A stretch of DNA of 64,000 nt from Endomychus coccineus. Taxonomy: Eukaryota; Arthropoda; Insecta; Coleoptera; Endomychidae. Shown one piece after another: positions 22,128 to 34,121 of the stretch (position 1 is the stretch's first letter; every line of letters begins with the position of its first letter). The position numbers were made by a program, and so were the translations under genes. The notes under the pieces were generated by a model. It made no database searches. It was not told the DNA's origin and saw nothing but the letters and a program-made list of their open reading frames with translations. The stretch is from assembly GCA_958510875.1 (NCBI GenBank), contig OY294068.1:67186633-67250632 (forward strand), read 5' to 3'.

Positions 22128-23412
22128 ACGTGTGGCACTCGGGGACTACCGCGATAAAGCTATTGCATAGCATTTTTTCTAAACTTATGCAATTATAATT
22201 ATTTATTTTTTTTAATTGATGCAGTATTTTTTTTTCTTTGATATTTTAATTCAAGTTTTTTCTTTGATATTAATTCAAGTTACTTTTGAGCGTAATGACC
22301 GATAAGAAAACAATTTTTTTTCTTTTATTGAATAAATGAGAAGTTAATATCGTTTAAAATATTTTTATTATCTTACAATACATGTAGGTTATTCAGGAAT
22401 TTGTTATCATTGAAACTATAGGTTTATGGTAACTGAATAACTGAAATAAGAGACATAAGTTTGAGACTTGATATTCTCTAAATATCTGGAGAATACCGCG
22501 TCAATGGTGGTCCCATATTTTGTTGTGGATTCTTGTGGATCATTATTCATTTTCAAATTCAATTTTTCCGAAAAAAAAGTTGTCAACCGCTCTGATTTTT
22601 TATCAGCGAAGTTGATGTTGAAATCGCCAGCCAAGATGAGTGGAAATTTATTACCATTTGTACCAAGTATTTTCGACCCTTCTTCAGTGTACTCCAGTAA
22701 AGTGCGATGAATAAAATGCTCTACCTCGTCCAATTTTGGATTCGGAGAAATGTAAATTGCTACCATGACTATGTGTAGGCCATTTCTAAGTTTGCATAAG
22801 CACGCACAAATATCTCCAACAAATGAGCGCCTAACATTAACATCGCTAACGTGTGCAATATGTATTTCAATATTCCGAGTCATAATATTAGTTACATTAT
22901 TATTATTTTGGTAAATAGCTACCCTACCTTTTGGAACAGTATCTCGTTTGAATTGAACAATACAATTGAAATTAGGTATTTCAATTGGATTATCATGCGC
23001 CATGCAAGCTTCGGTAAGGAGTAACACATTTGTTTGTCTCGTAACTGAATCTTGTAAATCGTATTTGTGACTATTTAGACTTTGGCAATTGAAAGTCATT
23101 ATTGAAATGCCATTTCTATTACTAATGAAATCTAAGACACTTTGAGCTGTCGTCTGAACACTATTCAAAGGCAATCTTTTGAATTTTTGCAAGAAAGATG
23201 CAGTCGACGCAGCTTGCCTTCGATTATTATAAAACTTGAATGTAGAATTATCGTTTTTGGTCGTGATATACAATTTTTCAATATTAGTCACCCGAGAGAG
23301 CGCAACATAAACGAGTTCCTGTTATTTTTCGTTACGGAATTTCTTGATTCGGTCGCAGCGCTCAAAGCCCGAGATAAAAGCTATATGCAATATATGCAAT
23401 AGCTTAATAGAA
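22128..23412 (-). mobile_element. Helentron copy 2, internally deleted
   Basis: On the minus strand the 5' leader (subterminal CTATTGCATA-type motif, then GACCGAATCAAGAAATTCCG) joins directly at about 23322 to the last part of the helicase and the endonuclease domain. Then follows the 3' tail with CTATGCAATAGCTTTATCGC. Rep and nearly all of the helicase are absent. It therefore is a deletion derivative that retains both ends. Confidence 0.7.
22416..23322 (-). pseudogene. Helentron PIF1-helicase end plus AP-endonuclease domain
   Basis: The first residues (ELVYVALS) match PIF1 helicase motif VI. A single-base frameshift follows, and the frame from 23300 continues RVTNIEKLYITTKN. The endonuclease domain then shows MTFNCQSLNSH (catalytic Asn block), LLLTEACMAH (Glu block), IVMVAIYISPNP, LILAGDFNINFA (Asp/Asn block) and TTIDAVFSR. 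The final His block seen in copy 1 (SYHKPI) is replaced here by SYSVTINL after a small duplication of AACTGAAT. Helicase followed by endonuclease is the Helentron arrangement. Rep and most helicase motifs are missing, so it cannot drive rolling-circle transposition by itself. Confidence 0.75.
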
Positions 23413-23709
23413 ACAGGTACTCTCAGGTCTCTGCTACGCGCGTCTAACGTATAAACTCTAACTGACGCGTAGCTAGCTCCTAGAGGCATATGTCAAAATG
23501 ATTTCGTTCGTAGCTAATTACAGAGGACGTCTGGAGTTCACGCAATTATGTTTTTAGATAATTCGAACCTTCTAATTTCGATAGGCCACGTGAAAATCTC
23601 GGAGTCTAAACCGCTAGAGTGTTATAACTGCTAATTTATCATAAGGTGAGTTTAAAAAGATATTTTTGTATGTGAATACATGTCTAAGACAGTATATATA
23701 AGAATAAAT

Positions 23710-26127
23710 ATGCCGAAACATCTGAGCGGGCCGGCGAAAAGAAAGGAAAAAGAAGATGCGAAAAAGGGAATGAATTAACTGTCTAAGCTAGATAGCTTTT
23801 TCAAACAATCGACGGCAGAATCAACTCCTCCAGTTTCTTCTACTTATTATTGAATTTGGGAGCTGGAGATGACACAGAATCTGAACACGTGCCAGAGGGT
23901 GACGAAGTGGAAACAAAATCATCAGAACAAGTTGTAGAGAATGTTGATCTGAATCATAGTGCAATAAGTGTTAGGTAATGACTATTCAGACAAATTTAAT
24001 TTTCCTCATTCATTAACAAATGAAAATAGGCGGTTTATAATTGAAAATGGTCCCTGTCAACCGAGGGATCCTTTTAAAAAAAATGAAGAAGGTCGTTTGT
24101 TTAACATTTGTTATTATAAGAAAATTGCTAAAACAGGGATGACAATTTCGAGAAATTGGTTATTATGTTATTCAATAAAATTAAATGTTTCTTATTGTGA
24201 ACCGTGTCGGCTGTTTGATAAAATTTTCAAATGAGTCATGGATACCGACTTCAGCGATTGGCGTCATCTTTCGCAAAAAATAGTGAGACACGAAACTTCA
24301 GCTGCTCGGTTTTAATCGTGTTAAACAATGGTTTTGTGAAAGCGCAATGATTTTATAGATAAAGACTAAGAAGAAACCACAAAGAAAGAAATGAGTATGT
24401 GGGAAAATTTTAGATAGGATAATTAATGTAACTTCAACTTTGGCAACGAGTAATTTATCATTCAGAGGACATCTAGATTCTTTAAACGCTAAAGTCAGCT
24501 TAGGAAATCTCTTGTAAATATTGTTGAACTTTTAGCAAAATATAACCCAATTTTAAATAATTTAATTAGTGATAAGAATCGCAAAATAAATTACATAAGT
24601 CCGCAAATACAAAATGAAATTATTAAGCTATTGTGTAATGAAGTAAAAAAAAAATATTATTAATGATATTAACAATTTTTCATTTTTTCCTGTCATAATC
24701 GATAGTAATCAAGATATAAGTTGACCAGTTAGCTGTCCTAATTCGCTTTGTTCAAATAAATGAAAATGCTGGATTCCAAATACATGAATCATTTATCGAA
24801 TTTACAAAAATAGAGGACCAAATAACTGAAACTTTGCAAAATGTTTTATTAAAATTTTTTGCGGAAAACGGACTTGATATTTCAAAGTTGCGGGGACAAG
24901 CTCACGATGGTGCAGCAAATATGAAAGGTGCTCATAATGAACTTCAAAAAAGAATTTTTAATTCTTGCACCAAATGCATTATATATTCACTGTTGCGCTC
25001 ATAATTCAAATTTGGTACTTAATGATCTAATGTTATAGTAAAGGTTAGGAATTTTCTCGATTCTGTAAAAAATGTTTACATTCTTTGCTAATAGTATTAA
25101 AAGGTGGGCTTTGTTAATGTCTAAGACAGAAAGTAAAAAATATACACTGAAAAGATTAAATCCAACACGCTGGTCTTCCAGAGACGATGCTTTGTTTGCT
25201 CTTAAATTTAATTTTTGTGATATAATTCGGACACTAACAGGAATAATCCTTACTAGCAATAACATGAGTGGAATGATGCGATAAATTTGAAAAAGAAAAT
25301 GGAACGATTTGAAACGTTATTTCACATTGTCATGCAAAGCGAACTATTAACATCAATCGATACTGCTTCTAAATTATTGCAAACTAAAATTTTTGATTTG
25401 CAAAAAGCATTCATTATTTCAAATACAGCATATGACAATGTGGTTACTCTCAGAAACAATTTTTGAAATTGCAAAACTAATTCTGAGCTTTTAGCAAAAG
25501 AATGAAAAATAGACGCGTTCGAAAAATAAAAACACATTTTCATGAACTTTGTGAAGATTTTCGATTTAGCAGTTCAGAAGATAATTTTAGAATAAACGTT
25601 TTCAACGCTACGTTAGATATTATAATTGCACAATTAAAAGTTAGATTTTCAATCTTTACGGAATTAAATAAATTAGTTGGAAAATTTCAAACAATTATCT
25701 GATGATGAAATAATTGATTGATGCCAACCTTTACTAGACAAATATATTGACGATTTAACCTCAGATTTTAAGGCACAGATATTATCTTTCAGGAAAACCT
25801 TTAAAAAACAGTTAGAAAATATTAATTCCTTATTTGAATTAGGAAAATTAATATTTACAGAATATTCTATTCTTGGCTCAGCACGTCCGGAACTTTGTAC
25901 CGCTCTTATTTTGTTCTTAGCATTCCTCGTATCAACTTCTAGCGCCGGAAGAACATTTTCAAAATTAAAACTTACTAAAAAATATTTAAGAAACTCTATG
26001 GGAGAGAAGCGCTTATCAAATTTGTCGATTTTGAGCATTGAAAATAAAAGAGCTCGTAAATTAAATTTGAGTGAAATAATTACCATTTTTGCTTCAATAA
26101 AAGCGAGAAAAGTTAGGTTTAGTTAAA
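23710..26127 (+). pseudogene. hAT2 transposase, ZMYM1/DUF4371 type (heavily decayed)
   Basis: The start MPKHLSGPAKRKEKEDAKKG and the following LDSFFKQ are typical N-termini of this insect hAT group. Positions 23968-24234 give the zinc-finger region (GPCQPRDPF, YSIKLNVSYCEPCRLF). Positions 24700-25010 hold remnants of the DUF4371 core in several frames, including a GQAHDGAANMKG-like block and an ALYIHCCAHN-like block. At 25140-25200 is NPTRWSSRDDAL, and at 25911-26126 the dimerisation block STSSAGRTFSKLKLTKKYLR. There are many stops and frameshifts, so it is much older than hAT1. The right terminus lies at 26410. Confidence 0.8.
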
Positions 26128-26418
26128 GTTAATGAGCTATGTTTGTAAACCTAAACTCTAAATTTGATTTGTAATGTATGTTTTTGTGTTTGTTAATTGA
26201 TTAATTTATATAATAAATTTATTTAATCCTGTGAATGGTATTTTTTTCCTCTTTCTTCTCCTTCATTTATTACAAAAAAAATTTAATAAATAAATAAAAA
26301 TGGTAAGTATTAATGAAAATAAGGCCCCATTAGCACTTTGGCTTGTGGGCATCTCTACTCATGGGCCCGACTGCATCGCACTCCTTGCACCCTTGGTTGC
26401 TACATCCCTGCTTAGAGG
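26128..26418 (+). repeat. hAT2 right end, terminus at 26410
   Basis: The segment ends GGTTGCTACATCCCTG; read inward it starts CAGGGATGTAGCAACC, a hAT-like terminus, with subterminal GGGCCC motifs. The following CTTAGAGG is a candidate 8-bp target duplication of CTTGTAGG at 16910 (6 of 8 identical). Confidence 0.5.
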
Positions 26419-26545
26419 TCATCAGTAGTGCGCGAAATTTTGCAATGTTACTGAACTACCATTTGATGATGGTATAATTAAACGAGTAATAGAATGCTAG
26501 AGACAACTGAAAATATTTAACGCCACTCAGTAATATTGTCCCACT

Positions 26546-27660
26546 CAGGGCCAATTTTTCCAGTAGGCCCGAAAGGCCCGTGCTTAGGGCCCCTGAGTCA
26601 AGAGCCGCGCTCGATACAACTGTGACTGCTTAAGACAACAGTTTATTTTCTTATATAACAATGAAAAATTATATTTAAAAATTATTTGTTAAATGCTTAC
26701 CATTTATTATTTATTATTATTACGATCCGAAATCAAAATTCAACGCGTTAACTGTCCAATAGACGGCATTTCGGCATCACAAAAGTATTCTTTGATGTTT
26801 AGCGCGTCAAAGGTTTTAAAGATGCCGACAACACGACATAACTCTCCGCCCCCGAAACACGTGGCAGTCGCGGCATGATTTTGTTTTACTTTTGATTATT
26901 CGGTTAATAGTTCATGCAGTTAATGTTTCGTACATTGTGAGCAAACGTAAAAGTGTAAAGTGCAAATAATTATTTTACAAATTTCCAAAAGTAAATATCT
27001 TTTGTTCAAACTGTTAATTTGAAAAAATTAATATTTATTTTTGTCTTTTCTTGAGAGAAGTTCTAAATTACGTCCTAAAAGATTTGGGTGCCGCAAAATA
27101 CTTTTCTATAATTGTTGACTCGACTCCCGACATTTCTCATATAGCCCAACTCACTTTAATCATCAGATATGTTTTACCGAACGGAAAACCAGTAGAAAAA
27201 TGTTCAGGCTTTGAGGGTATATTTTCTTATACCGCAGAGAATCTGGCAAATGTGATTTTGGATGAATTAAAAAATCTTGACGTGTCTGGTGAATATAATG
27301 GTATACAGACAAAAATAAAGCATTAAGCAAAAATTCATTAAACTTGATCGGCAACAGTGCTGCGGAAGCAAGTACATATTTTGATCATGTCATTGCCATT
27401 TGTACAACTTTTTCTCAGCATCTACGAACAGATGGCGTATTCTACAAAGATGTTTGGGAAAAACAAACTTAAACTATTGGTTGTTAAAAAATATGCGATA
27501 CCAGATGGTCCGCTAGATCCGACGCTGTTAAATTAAAATGGCTTTAATCCAATTGCATGAAAATACTAACCAAAACAATTCCACCATGTAGAAGCGAAAA
27601 ACATTTTGAAGAAACTTAATTCATTTGAGTTTGCTCTTCTGACTATTATTTGGATCGATT
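26546..27660 (+). pseudogene. hAT3: ZMYM5-like hAT fragment
   Basis: A hAT-like terminus CAGGGCCAATTTTTCC with GGCCCG repeats begins at 26546. Coding remnants run from 27051: LGAAKYFSIIVDSTPDISH carries the first catalytic Asp of the DUF4371/hAT core, followed by AQLTLIIRYVLPNGKPVEK. After a deletion, YNGIQTKIKH and, in another frame, SLNLIGNSAAEASTYFDH follow; then FSASTNRWRIL and DTRWSARSDAVK-type blocks up to about 27540. The DNA between these blocks has stops and frame changes. The right terminus is missing; an R1-like LINE fragment starts right after. Confidence 0.7.
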
Positions 27661-27664
27661 CCAA

Positions 27665-28240
27665 TTAGCTGAGTAGAACGCGTTTTTCACGTCGAGGGTG
27701 ACTGCGACTCAGATCTTCTTGGCACCGCCCTCCGATGGCCTCATGAGCAGTGGCTGCGATGTCGTCAATGGCGTCCACTGTTGTCTGTGGTCTTCCGACA
27801 GGCCCACAGCACCTTTACTGAATTCCTCTATCCGGCTGCTAATAATCCACTTGAGTACTTTTCCTGCTGTGTCCAATAGGCTAATTGACCGGTAGGATGA
27901 TGGGTCGTTCGGAGGCCTGTTGCCCTACAGAAGAAGAACTAACTTCTGCTGTTTCCAACGACGTTGAAAAACTCCTTCGCGTAGGCACGTGTTATGAATC
28001 CCCAGGAAATCTTCTGGTCACGCTTTGATGGCTTCTTTGAGGGCGACGTTCGGTATACAGTCTGGACCCGGAGCATTGGCAGCACCTATCTTGTTGCAGG
28101 CTTTTATCAACTCTTCTTCCGAGGTTGTTCCGGTTGTTCTGGGAACAGGAACCATCATTCTAAGCAGAACTGAGCAGGATGGCGGAACCACAAAGCGGCT
28201 TTTTAGCCTGGCCACTACCGTTTTATATGGTCTAGGGGTC
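27665..28240 (-). pseudogene. R1-like LINE, reverse transcriptase N-terminal part
   Basis: Minus-strand frames include APGPDCIPNVALKEAI (an 'A-PGPDGIPN' RT block) followed by NDPSSYRSISLLDTAGKVL (the 'P-SYRPICLLDTAGK' block) and a GLSE-like block. This order is the start of the RT domain in R1/jockey-group non-LTR retrotransposons. Frameshifts and an in-frame TAG interrupt it. It lies beyond the 3' tail of a second fragment (28340-28800), so the two are not one collinear copy. Confidence 0.7.
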
Positions 28241-28252
28241 TTTATTGACCAT

Positions 28253-28335
28253 ATGTGCGTGTGTGTGCGTGTACGTATTCGTGTGAGGGTGCGTAGGGTG
28301 TGCGTCTGCGTGTGAGTGTGCGTGTGTGTGTTTTT
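28253..28335. repeat. (TG)n-rich microsatellite
   Basis: Imperfect TGTG/CGTG runs of about 80 bases lie directly at the 3' end of the minus-strand LINE fragment. R1-like elements of this type often end in such a tail. Confidence 0.8.
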
Positions 28336-28339
28336 CTAA

Positions 28340-28805
28340 ATGAGGGTTGGGGAAATCTTCGGAAGATGCTGAGGAGCCCGTACTCCTCAGTGTGTGAGAT
28401 TTTTACCCACTGAAACAACATCCCGTCACTGTTAATTCCTTCGTGGGACCACCGTAAGCCAATATTACTTGACGGAGGAAAGAATGGCTGCATGCCTTTT
28501 ATCTATTCCTCTAGTTTACGGGTTGTTGCCTCCTGATTGTCTTTTCTTGACCTGGATTACGTATCTAACAAAGTCGACCACTGCACCCCAGACCTGTGCG
28601 GAGGCAACCATTTCGTCGACAATGTTTTCCGGTGCGCGGTGGCGTAGAAAATTTTGCAGCTTGTTTCTCTCTTGCTTAAAGCGTCCTCTAACTGTCGGGC
28701 GACACATGGGGCATCAAGCATTATGTTCTATCTTGAATCGGTACTGGTAGGATTTGAAACACACATGACCCGACAACAACTGAGTAAGATTTATTATAAC
28801 AAGTA
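28340..28805 (-). pseudogene. R1-like LINE, C-terminus and 3' UTR
   Basis: On the minus strand LTQLLSGHVCFKSYQYRFK and CPMC (28700-28805) form the C-terminal Cys-rich region seen in R1-clade elements. Then ENIVDEMVASAQVWGAVVDF (28516-28640) is the usual last helix. The 3' UTR follows (28340-28500), with a GLLSIFRRFPQPSF-like relic, then the TG-rich tail. One stop interrupts the Cys-rich region. Confidence 0.65.
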
Positions 28806-29815
28806 ATTGTTAAATTATTGAATTGGATTGTATAGCCTTCTGGCATACTTGGTGTTCACATTGCCCGTCGTGACTTTTAGAAAGTAAGGAAGATCCATTT
28901 AGTTATTGTTCTCCACGTTGGGTTGTTTTTTTTAGGGCATCTACTCGTGGGTAGATAACGTTAGTTGTTCATTACCTCTAGAGCACTTTCTGTTGATGTT
29001 ATTTATCTATACAGCAGAAATATAGATCAATGACTCGTCCCACTGATGAGCCAGAGAATGCGGAACAGCTGTTCGGAATTTAGCTGTGGGTTCCACTAAT
29101 CGATCGATAGAGATCGTACTAATCCTTTTCCATTTTATGATATGCGTAGCATTTTAGCAATACGTCCAATTTTACTATGTAGAATCCATATTCATTTCCC
29201 AGTTTTCTTTAAGAAGTAATTTTTGAAATTTAGTATGAGTTACAATAATAATTATTAAATATAAATACTCTATAGTATTGTAAATTTATGTCAAATCATA
29301 GATATAAGGATACATTTGAGATACAGTTATTTAAGTCAGAAAGTCGTTGCATTATTATTTTAACTAATCGGAATGGGATTGTCGTGATGTACTTCTAGTT
29401 TGCAATAACTGTTCTTGAATAATAACCATCCTCCTAGGTCATTATAATTTCATTTGCTTGACTGATCGTTCTAATTATGATTGAATTAGTGTTTAATCGA
29501 TAAAACGTTTTTTACTTTATCAAATAATCTAGAGATATTCAGTAGTTAAATGTAGAGATGCCTTTCATAAACGGATTATATGGACGCCGCTAATCTGTTA
29601 TTTAATTGGTAGGTGTTTTATTTAATCCTTTTAGTTCATTTTTACTGTGAACTTGAACGAATAAGTTATTGTGATATTTTTCTAATTTGTCATGGTTTGA
29701 AAATTCGGACCAATATAGCACCAGCGTTGAGTATGAGGCGGTGAATGAATACAACAAATATTTATTTCAAATTGAAATTGAAATAAACTGGAGAAAACCC
29801 GACATACGGTAAAAA
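28806..29815. other. AT-rich stretch, no feature recognised
   Basis: I see no frame with protein similarity, no long inverted or tandem repeat and no RNA gene in this stretch. Confidence 0.3.
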
Positions 29816-29819
29816 ATAT

Positions 29820-29960
29820 AAAACTGTAAAAGAGTTCACACCGTGGAAACACTATAACACTATGAATAAGAAATAATCACCTTTGCCCACTCAAAATACT
29901 GTTAAGGTACTGAGGACCTTTCAGCTAACAGGTAGCGAAATCAAAATGTACCTGTTTAAA
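29820..29960 (+). repeat. Dispersed repeat R, copy 1
   Basis: The segment AAAAGAGTTCACACCGTG, ACACTATAACACTAT, AAATAATCACCTTT and CTGTTAAGGTACTGAGGACC recurs in diverged form at 52655-52820 and 53245-53335, and inverted at 60390-60480. Non-coding; its class is unknown. Confidence 0.5.
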
Positions 29961-30024
29961 TACTATTTGGGGTTGATAATACTAACAAGGGATCCATCGG
30001 AATTCAATATAATGTTTTTCCATT

Positions 30025-30120
30025 TATACAAAGTGATAAACTTTCTTGAGAAATGGTGTGATCTGTATTAGAATAAGTTGAATTCCTAGTGATTACCATC
30101 TTTTATAATGCTCAAGTCCT
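30025..30120 (-). repeat. PLE fragment (C-terminal region and tail)
   Basis: Its minus strand reads CACACCATTTCTCAAGAAAG, then TTATCACTTT, nearly identical to the PLE segments at 42036-42075 (minus) and 45405-45440 (plus). The adjacent GTGATTACCATCTTTTATAATG also occurs near 42650. Confidence 0.5.
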
Positions 30121-30221
30121 TATCAAACGAATTGTACTCTGATTGTCCAAAAACAAAGTAGGTATCGAATGAACATTGCAGATTTCCTCCTGCAATCGCT
30201 TAATTCATACCAATTCCTTAT

Positions 30222-31057
30222 GTCTAGGAGCCAGAGCGATATTGATGGTCTGAACATTAACCCGATGGCACTATGGTTTATCGTTAGAGGACGGTTCAAT
30301 GACCAACTCATCTCACAGACCTAATTTTCCCCGGCTGCTAGATCTCGAGATACAGCATCCGCATTATATTTTTTTGACTGGAGGTTAACCCTCTCCAAGT
30401 TGATGTTACTTGAAACGCATGCCATTCTTATACACTTCCACCATGTGCCATCATTTTTTATCCTGTCCGTTTATCAGGCCGACCAGTTAACATTGGACCG
30501 GAAATGGACTGCTAGTTAACCCTCCCAAACCTGGGGGAAAATGTTCATTGGTGTTGGCAATTATTAACATACCCTATGCTATCAAAATTTATCGGTCCAT
30601 TTCCGAGTAAATGGCCATTATTTGGACCAAAAATATTTCTTTTTTTTTTTGTTTTTTTTTGGTTCAAATAATGGCCAATTGCTCGGAAATGGACCGATCA
30701 ATTTTGATAGCATGTTAATAATTGCCAACACAAATGAACATTTTCCACCAGGTTTGGGAGGGTTAACTAGCAGTCCATTTCCGATCCAATTTCAACTGGT
30801 CGGCCTGATAAACGAACACGACAAAAAATGATGGCACATTGTGGAAGTGTATAAGTATGGCATGCTTTTCAAGTAACAGCAACTTGGAGAGGGTTAACCT
30901 CCAGTCAAAAAAAAATGTGGATGCTGTATCTCGAGATCTAGCAGCCGGGGAAAATTCGGTCTGTGAGATGAATTGGTCATTGAACCGTTCTCTAACGATG
31001 AACCATAGTGCCATCGGGTTGATGTTCAGACCATCAATGTCACTCTGGTTCATAGAC
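30222..31057. mobile_element. Foldback element, 836 bp, near-perfect palindrome
   Basis: It begins GTCTAGGAGCCAGAG and ends CTCTGGTTCATAGAC. The left arm (30222-30635) and right arm (30655-31057) match as reverse complements over about 400 bp, separated only by a T-rich spacer. The arms contain GGCACTATGGTTTAT and TTAGAGGACGGTTCAATGAC, the same blocks as in the 5265-6035 and 14825-16211 arms. No coding region. Flanks share only TAT. It is inserted next to a Copia fragment. Confidence 0.85.
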
Positions 31058-31575
31058 TATTAGTAGCCTCACTGATAGCAGTGTATTCAGCCTCAGTGGT
31101 ACTGAGAGCTGTAGTCCCTTGCTTGCAGCTCATCCAAGTTTTTGCTCCTTCTCCAAACATCGTTATGACTCGTGTTCTAGAGTCTTACAGTCATTCGCGA
31201 AGTCGGAATAAGAGTAGCACTTCAACAATTGATTCGAATTTCCTCTATAAAATAAACCATAGTTATAAGTTCCATTCAAGTATCTGAAATTCCCTTGACA
31301 GCCATCCAGTCAGATCTCTTAGAATGATCAATTACTTCTGATACAACACTTACAGAGTAAGTCAGATCTGGACGAGTTGTTATAGCTAAATACAGCAAAC
31401 TACCACTGCTTTCCTATAGGGAATATTCTTTTCCAACAAGAAATCGAAATTATCAATGTAATTCCTTTCACCGGGAGTTGACACAGGATTCGAATCATTC
31501 ATATTAAATTTTGAAAGAATATTTTTCGTATAGAACTCTTGATGCACGAAGTGTGATGAACACCGAAACCATAGA
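31058..31575 (-). pseudogene. Copia retrotransposon, RT/RNase H fragment
   Basis: Reading from 31575 on the minus strand, pieces are HQEFYTKNILSKFNMNDSNP, VSTPGERNYIDNF (one frame), then GSLLYLAITTRPDLTYSVSV (the conserved 'GSLLYLA-TRPDI-Y' block). After more breaks comes WMSCKQGTTALSTTEAEYTA, the RNase H 'STTEAEY' block. Stops and frameshifts separate these. The order matches Ty1/copia Pol. The element is cut at 31057 by the foldback end. Confidence 0.8.
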
Positions 31576-32023
31576 TATACTATAGTTACCTATTTGATTT
31601 GTGAATTCCATCATTAATGATACAATTAACAAAATAAATTGACATTCCCTTATTTTATAAATATATAGATAGGTGAGTTTTATAACTTCATCTATTGAAT
31701 ATATAACTACATTTTTGATCTTTTGGAACATGAGAACGTAGGTTGGTATCCAAGTGAGTATCGTTCTCTTGAAACATTATCTCCATTTGATTTGAAGTCA
31801 AATCCAAGAACTCAATTACATTCTTGAAATTGAATAGAATCAGTCATTACGTGATGGAAATACATTATAAACTTGAGTTTAATTTCTTGTATTTTCATTA
31901 TCAATTACAATAGTAAATTGTAATCTACATCTCAGATACTCAATGCATTAACCAATTGCTGATGTCAGTTTGATCATAAATAATTTCGATTTGAAAATGA
32001 AATATTTACTAGGTTACATAATA

Positions 32024-33049
32024 TACGAGGGCACGGTGAAATGTCCCTAAAAATAAAACAGATGACGCTACAACCGAAAATTTTCACACTGACATGTCAT
32101 TTAGTTCTGTTTTGACACCCATCGATAGCAAGCTACCTTTTTTGTAAACATGGAAAAAAGTGAATCGCGCCTTGGTTAAACATTATTTCTTACGCACGCA
32201 AACTAGAGCATCGTATGTTGAACATTATGGGGACCCTTCACCATCGATTGGAACTATTCATACGTAGCTTACTGATTTTCGTTGTGATAGTATGACCACA
32301 AAGAACGCCGAACGTTCTGGTAGTCCAATTGAGGTTACATCGCCAAAACTCGTCGTGGTATGATATTGGACGATCGACGAGTTAAAGTGCACGAGATTAC
32401 TGAGGCTATGATCATCTCAACAGAACCGGTATGGAACATTTTGCATTTGATCTCTGTTTACAACAAGCGTGAACGTGTGATGACTTCAGAGGAGGGTTGG
32501 CGATGTTCAAGCGCGATAAAAAGGACTTTTAGCGCCGTTTAGTAAGTGTGGACTAAACATGGATCCAACACAAGACACCAGAAACCACAGAACAGTCGAA
32601 ACAGTGGACTTGTCCTGGCGAATCGAAAATGAAAAAGCCAAAGTGTGTTTATCGGCCCACCAAGTCATGGTGACAGTTTTTTGGGATGCACACGGTATCG
32701 TCCATATCGATTACTTCGAAAAGGGCAAAACGATCACCTTCGTATTTCATTCAGAGCTGTTGGATAGATTCGACGCCGATTTCAAGCGAAAGCGGTGACA
32801 TTTGGCAAAGAAAAAAGTGATCTTTCACCAGGGCAACGCACCGGCGCACGGGTCCGCAGTCGCAATGGCAAAATTGCATGAATTGTGGTACGAATTGATT
32901 CATCATTCACTATTTTCTCCAGATTTTGCCCTATGCGAATTTTATCTATTTCCAAATTTGGGAGAATATGTTGAGAAATGAAATACGTTTTGACCAAATA
33001 AAATCATTTCTTGTTTAATTTTTCATGGTATTTTCACCTTGCCCTTGTA
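32024..33049 (+). mobile_element. Mariner (DD34D type), about 1 kb
   Basis: The ends TACGAGGGCACGGTGAAA and TTTTCACCTTGCCCTTGTA are inverted repeats of about 18 bp. The length and internal gene match a typical short-TIR mariner. Contents are a decayed transposase. Confidence 0.85.
32151..32995 (+). pseudogene. Mariner transposase (SETMAR-like), decayed
   Basis: From the ATG at 32151 the blocks are MEKSE, HYGDPSPSIGT and NAERSG (N-terminal helix-turn-helix region), ILDDRRVKVHEITEA, ISTEPVWNIL, then HQVMVTVFWDAHGIVHIDY (the 'FWD-GI--IDYL' block), FEKGKTI, VIFHQGNAPAH (the second catalytic Asp of the 'HQDNAP' block replaced by Gly) and SPDFALCEFYLFP. In intact relatives the last block reads SPDLAPSDF, so the third Asp is also altered to Glu or displaced. 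Frameshifts occur near 32330 and 32790. Clearly dead. Confidence 0.85.
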
Positions 33050-34121
33050 TCTATGGCACATTTCATTCTTACGCACATTGAACAACACTATACTATTTAC
33101 GTTTAGGGTTGTTTGTAAAATGAATAGGTAGGTTTTTGATTTGACTAACATGTGTTATTGACAGTTCTCGCCTATGAATAACATTCTCCAAAGAACGCTA
33201 CATAATTCATGTGTAAGTTGGAATTAATATATAAAAAACTAATAATAAGCAAACGTAAATTCACTGATAAAATTTAACCGTTGAAATACCAATTGCATTC
33301 CGTAATAATGTAATTCAAGTATTAATGATGAGGCGGAAAGAACTTCTGAATTCAACTGCATACATATGGAGTGAAACGAAATGCAGTTAAGTACGAGGTG
33401 AGTATTTTTAGAGCGATTCTTGCAGGAACAAAGTGGAGAGCAACTCAACTATGGAATATATTACAGTGGAGCAACGATGCAATGGTGTGTAAGCAGGCAG
33501 ACATGCGATAGATAAGTTGTACCGTTAAAGGTTACACTAATTGCAATGATTTTAATAAATGCTTGGCAAGCATAGATCTCCAGTTTAGTCATTATTTCAA
33601 ATTATTATCACTGAGCTGAATCTTCCTTTATTGATGACCATATCCTTCGACGAGATAAACCGTATTTCATACCTGAAATAAAGAAACAATACAAGAAGAT
33701 TTTGTCTGATATTATCACCTTGCCGCTAAAACTACATTTCATGCCAAGACATATTAGATAGCAATTTACTTTGTGCATAGAAAATTGATAATTATTCTAG
33801 GGGTATATACTCGGAACAAACTAGGGGTGAATACAAAATATTTGTGAAAGGCATGTAAGATATTTTCATTTTTATAATGTGCAGACTATGAGCCTATTTT
33901 CAATCGAATTTGCAAACCTAGGCCAAGCTTCCAATTTGTCGAATATTTTTCCAAAAAAAAAATGGTTGTTTCATTTTACATGTAGCTGTATGGCCATCCA
34001 ACTATTTATTTCATCAAAATCAATAGAAATGTATAATAGCAGCCACCAACAATACAATACTTACATAATCCATTTATCCTTATTAGTTCAGTAAAACAAG
34101 GCAAAACTTTTGGAATTGTAG
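33050..34121. other. AT-rich stretch, no feature recognised
   Basis: Only short random frames are present, with no repeat pairing that I can see. Confidence 0.3.

Noticed and set aside
28018..28315. Plus-strand open frame ending in a valine/arginine-rich repeat
   Set aside because: It is the antisense of an R1-like RT fragment running into a TG-rich microsatellite.
30123..31063. Paired frames on both strands of the 836-bp foldback
   Set aside because: Mirror frames expected from a palindrome; no recognisable domain.
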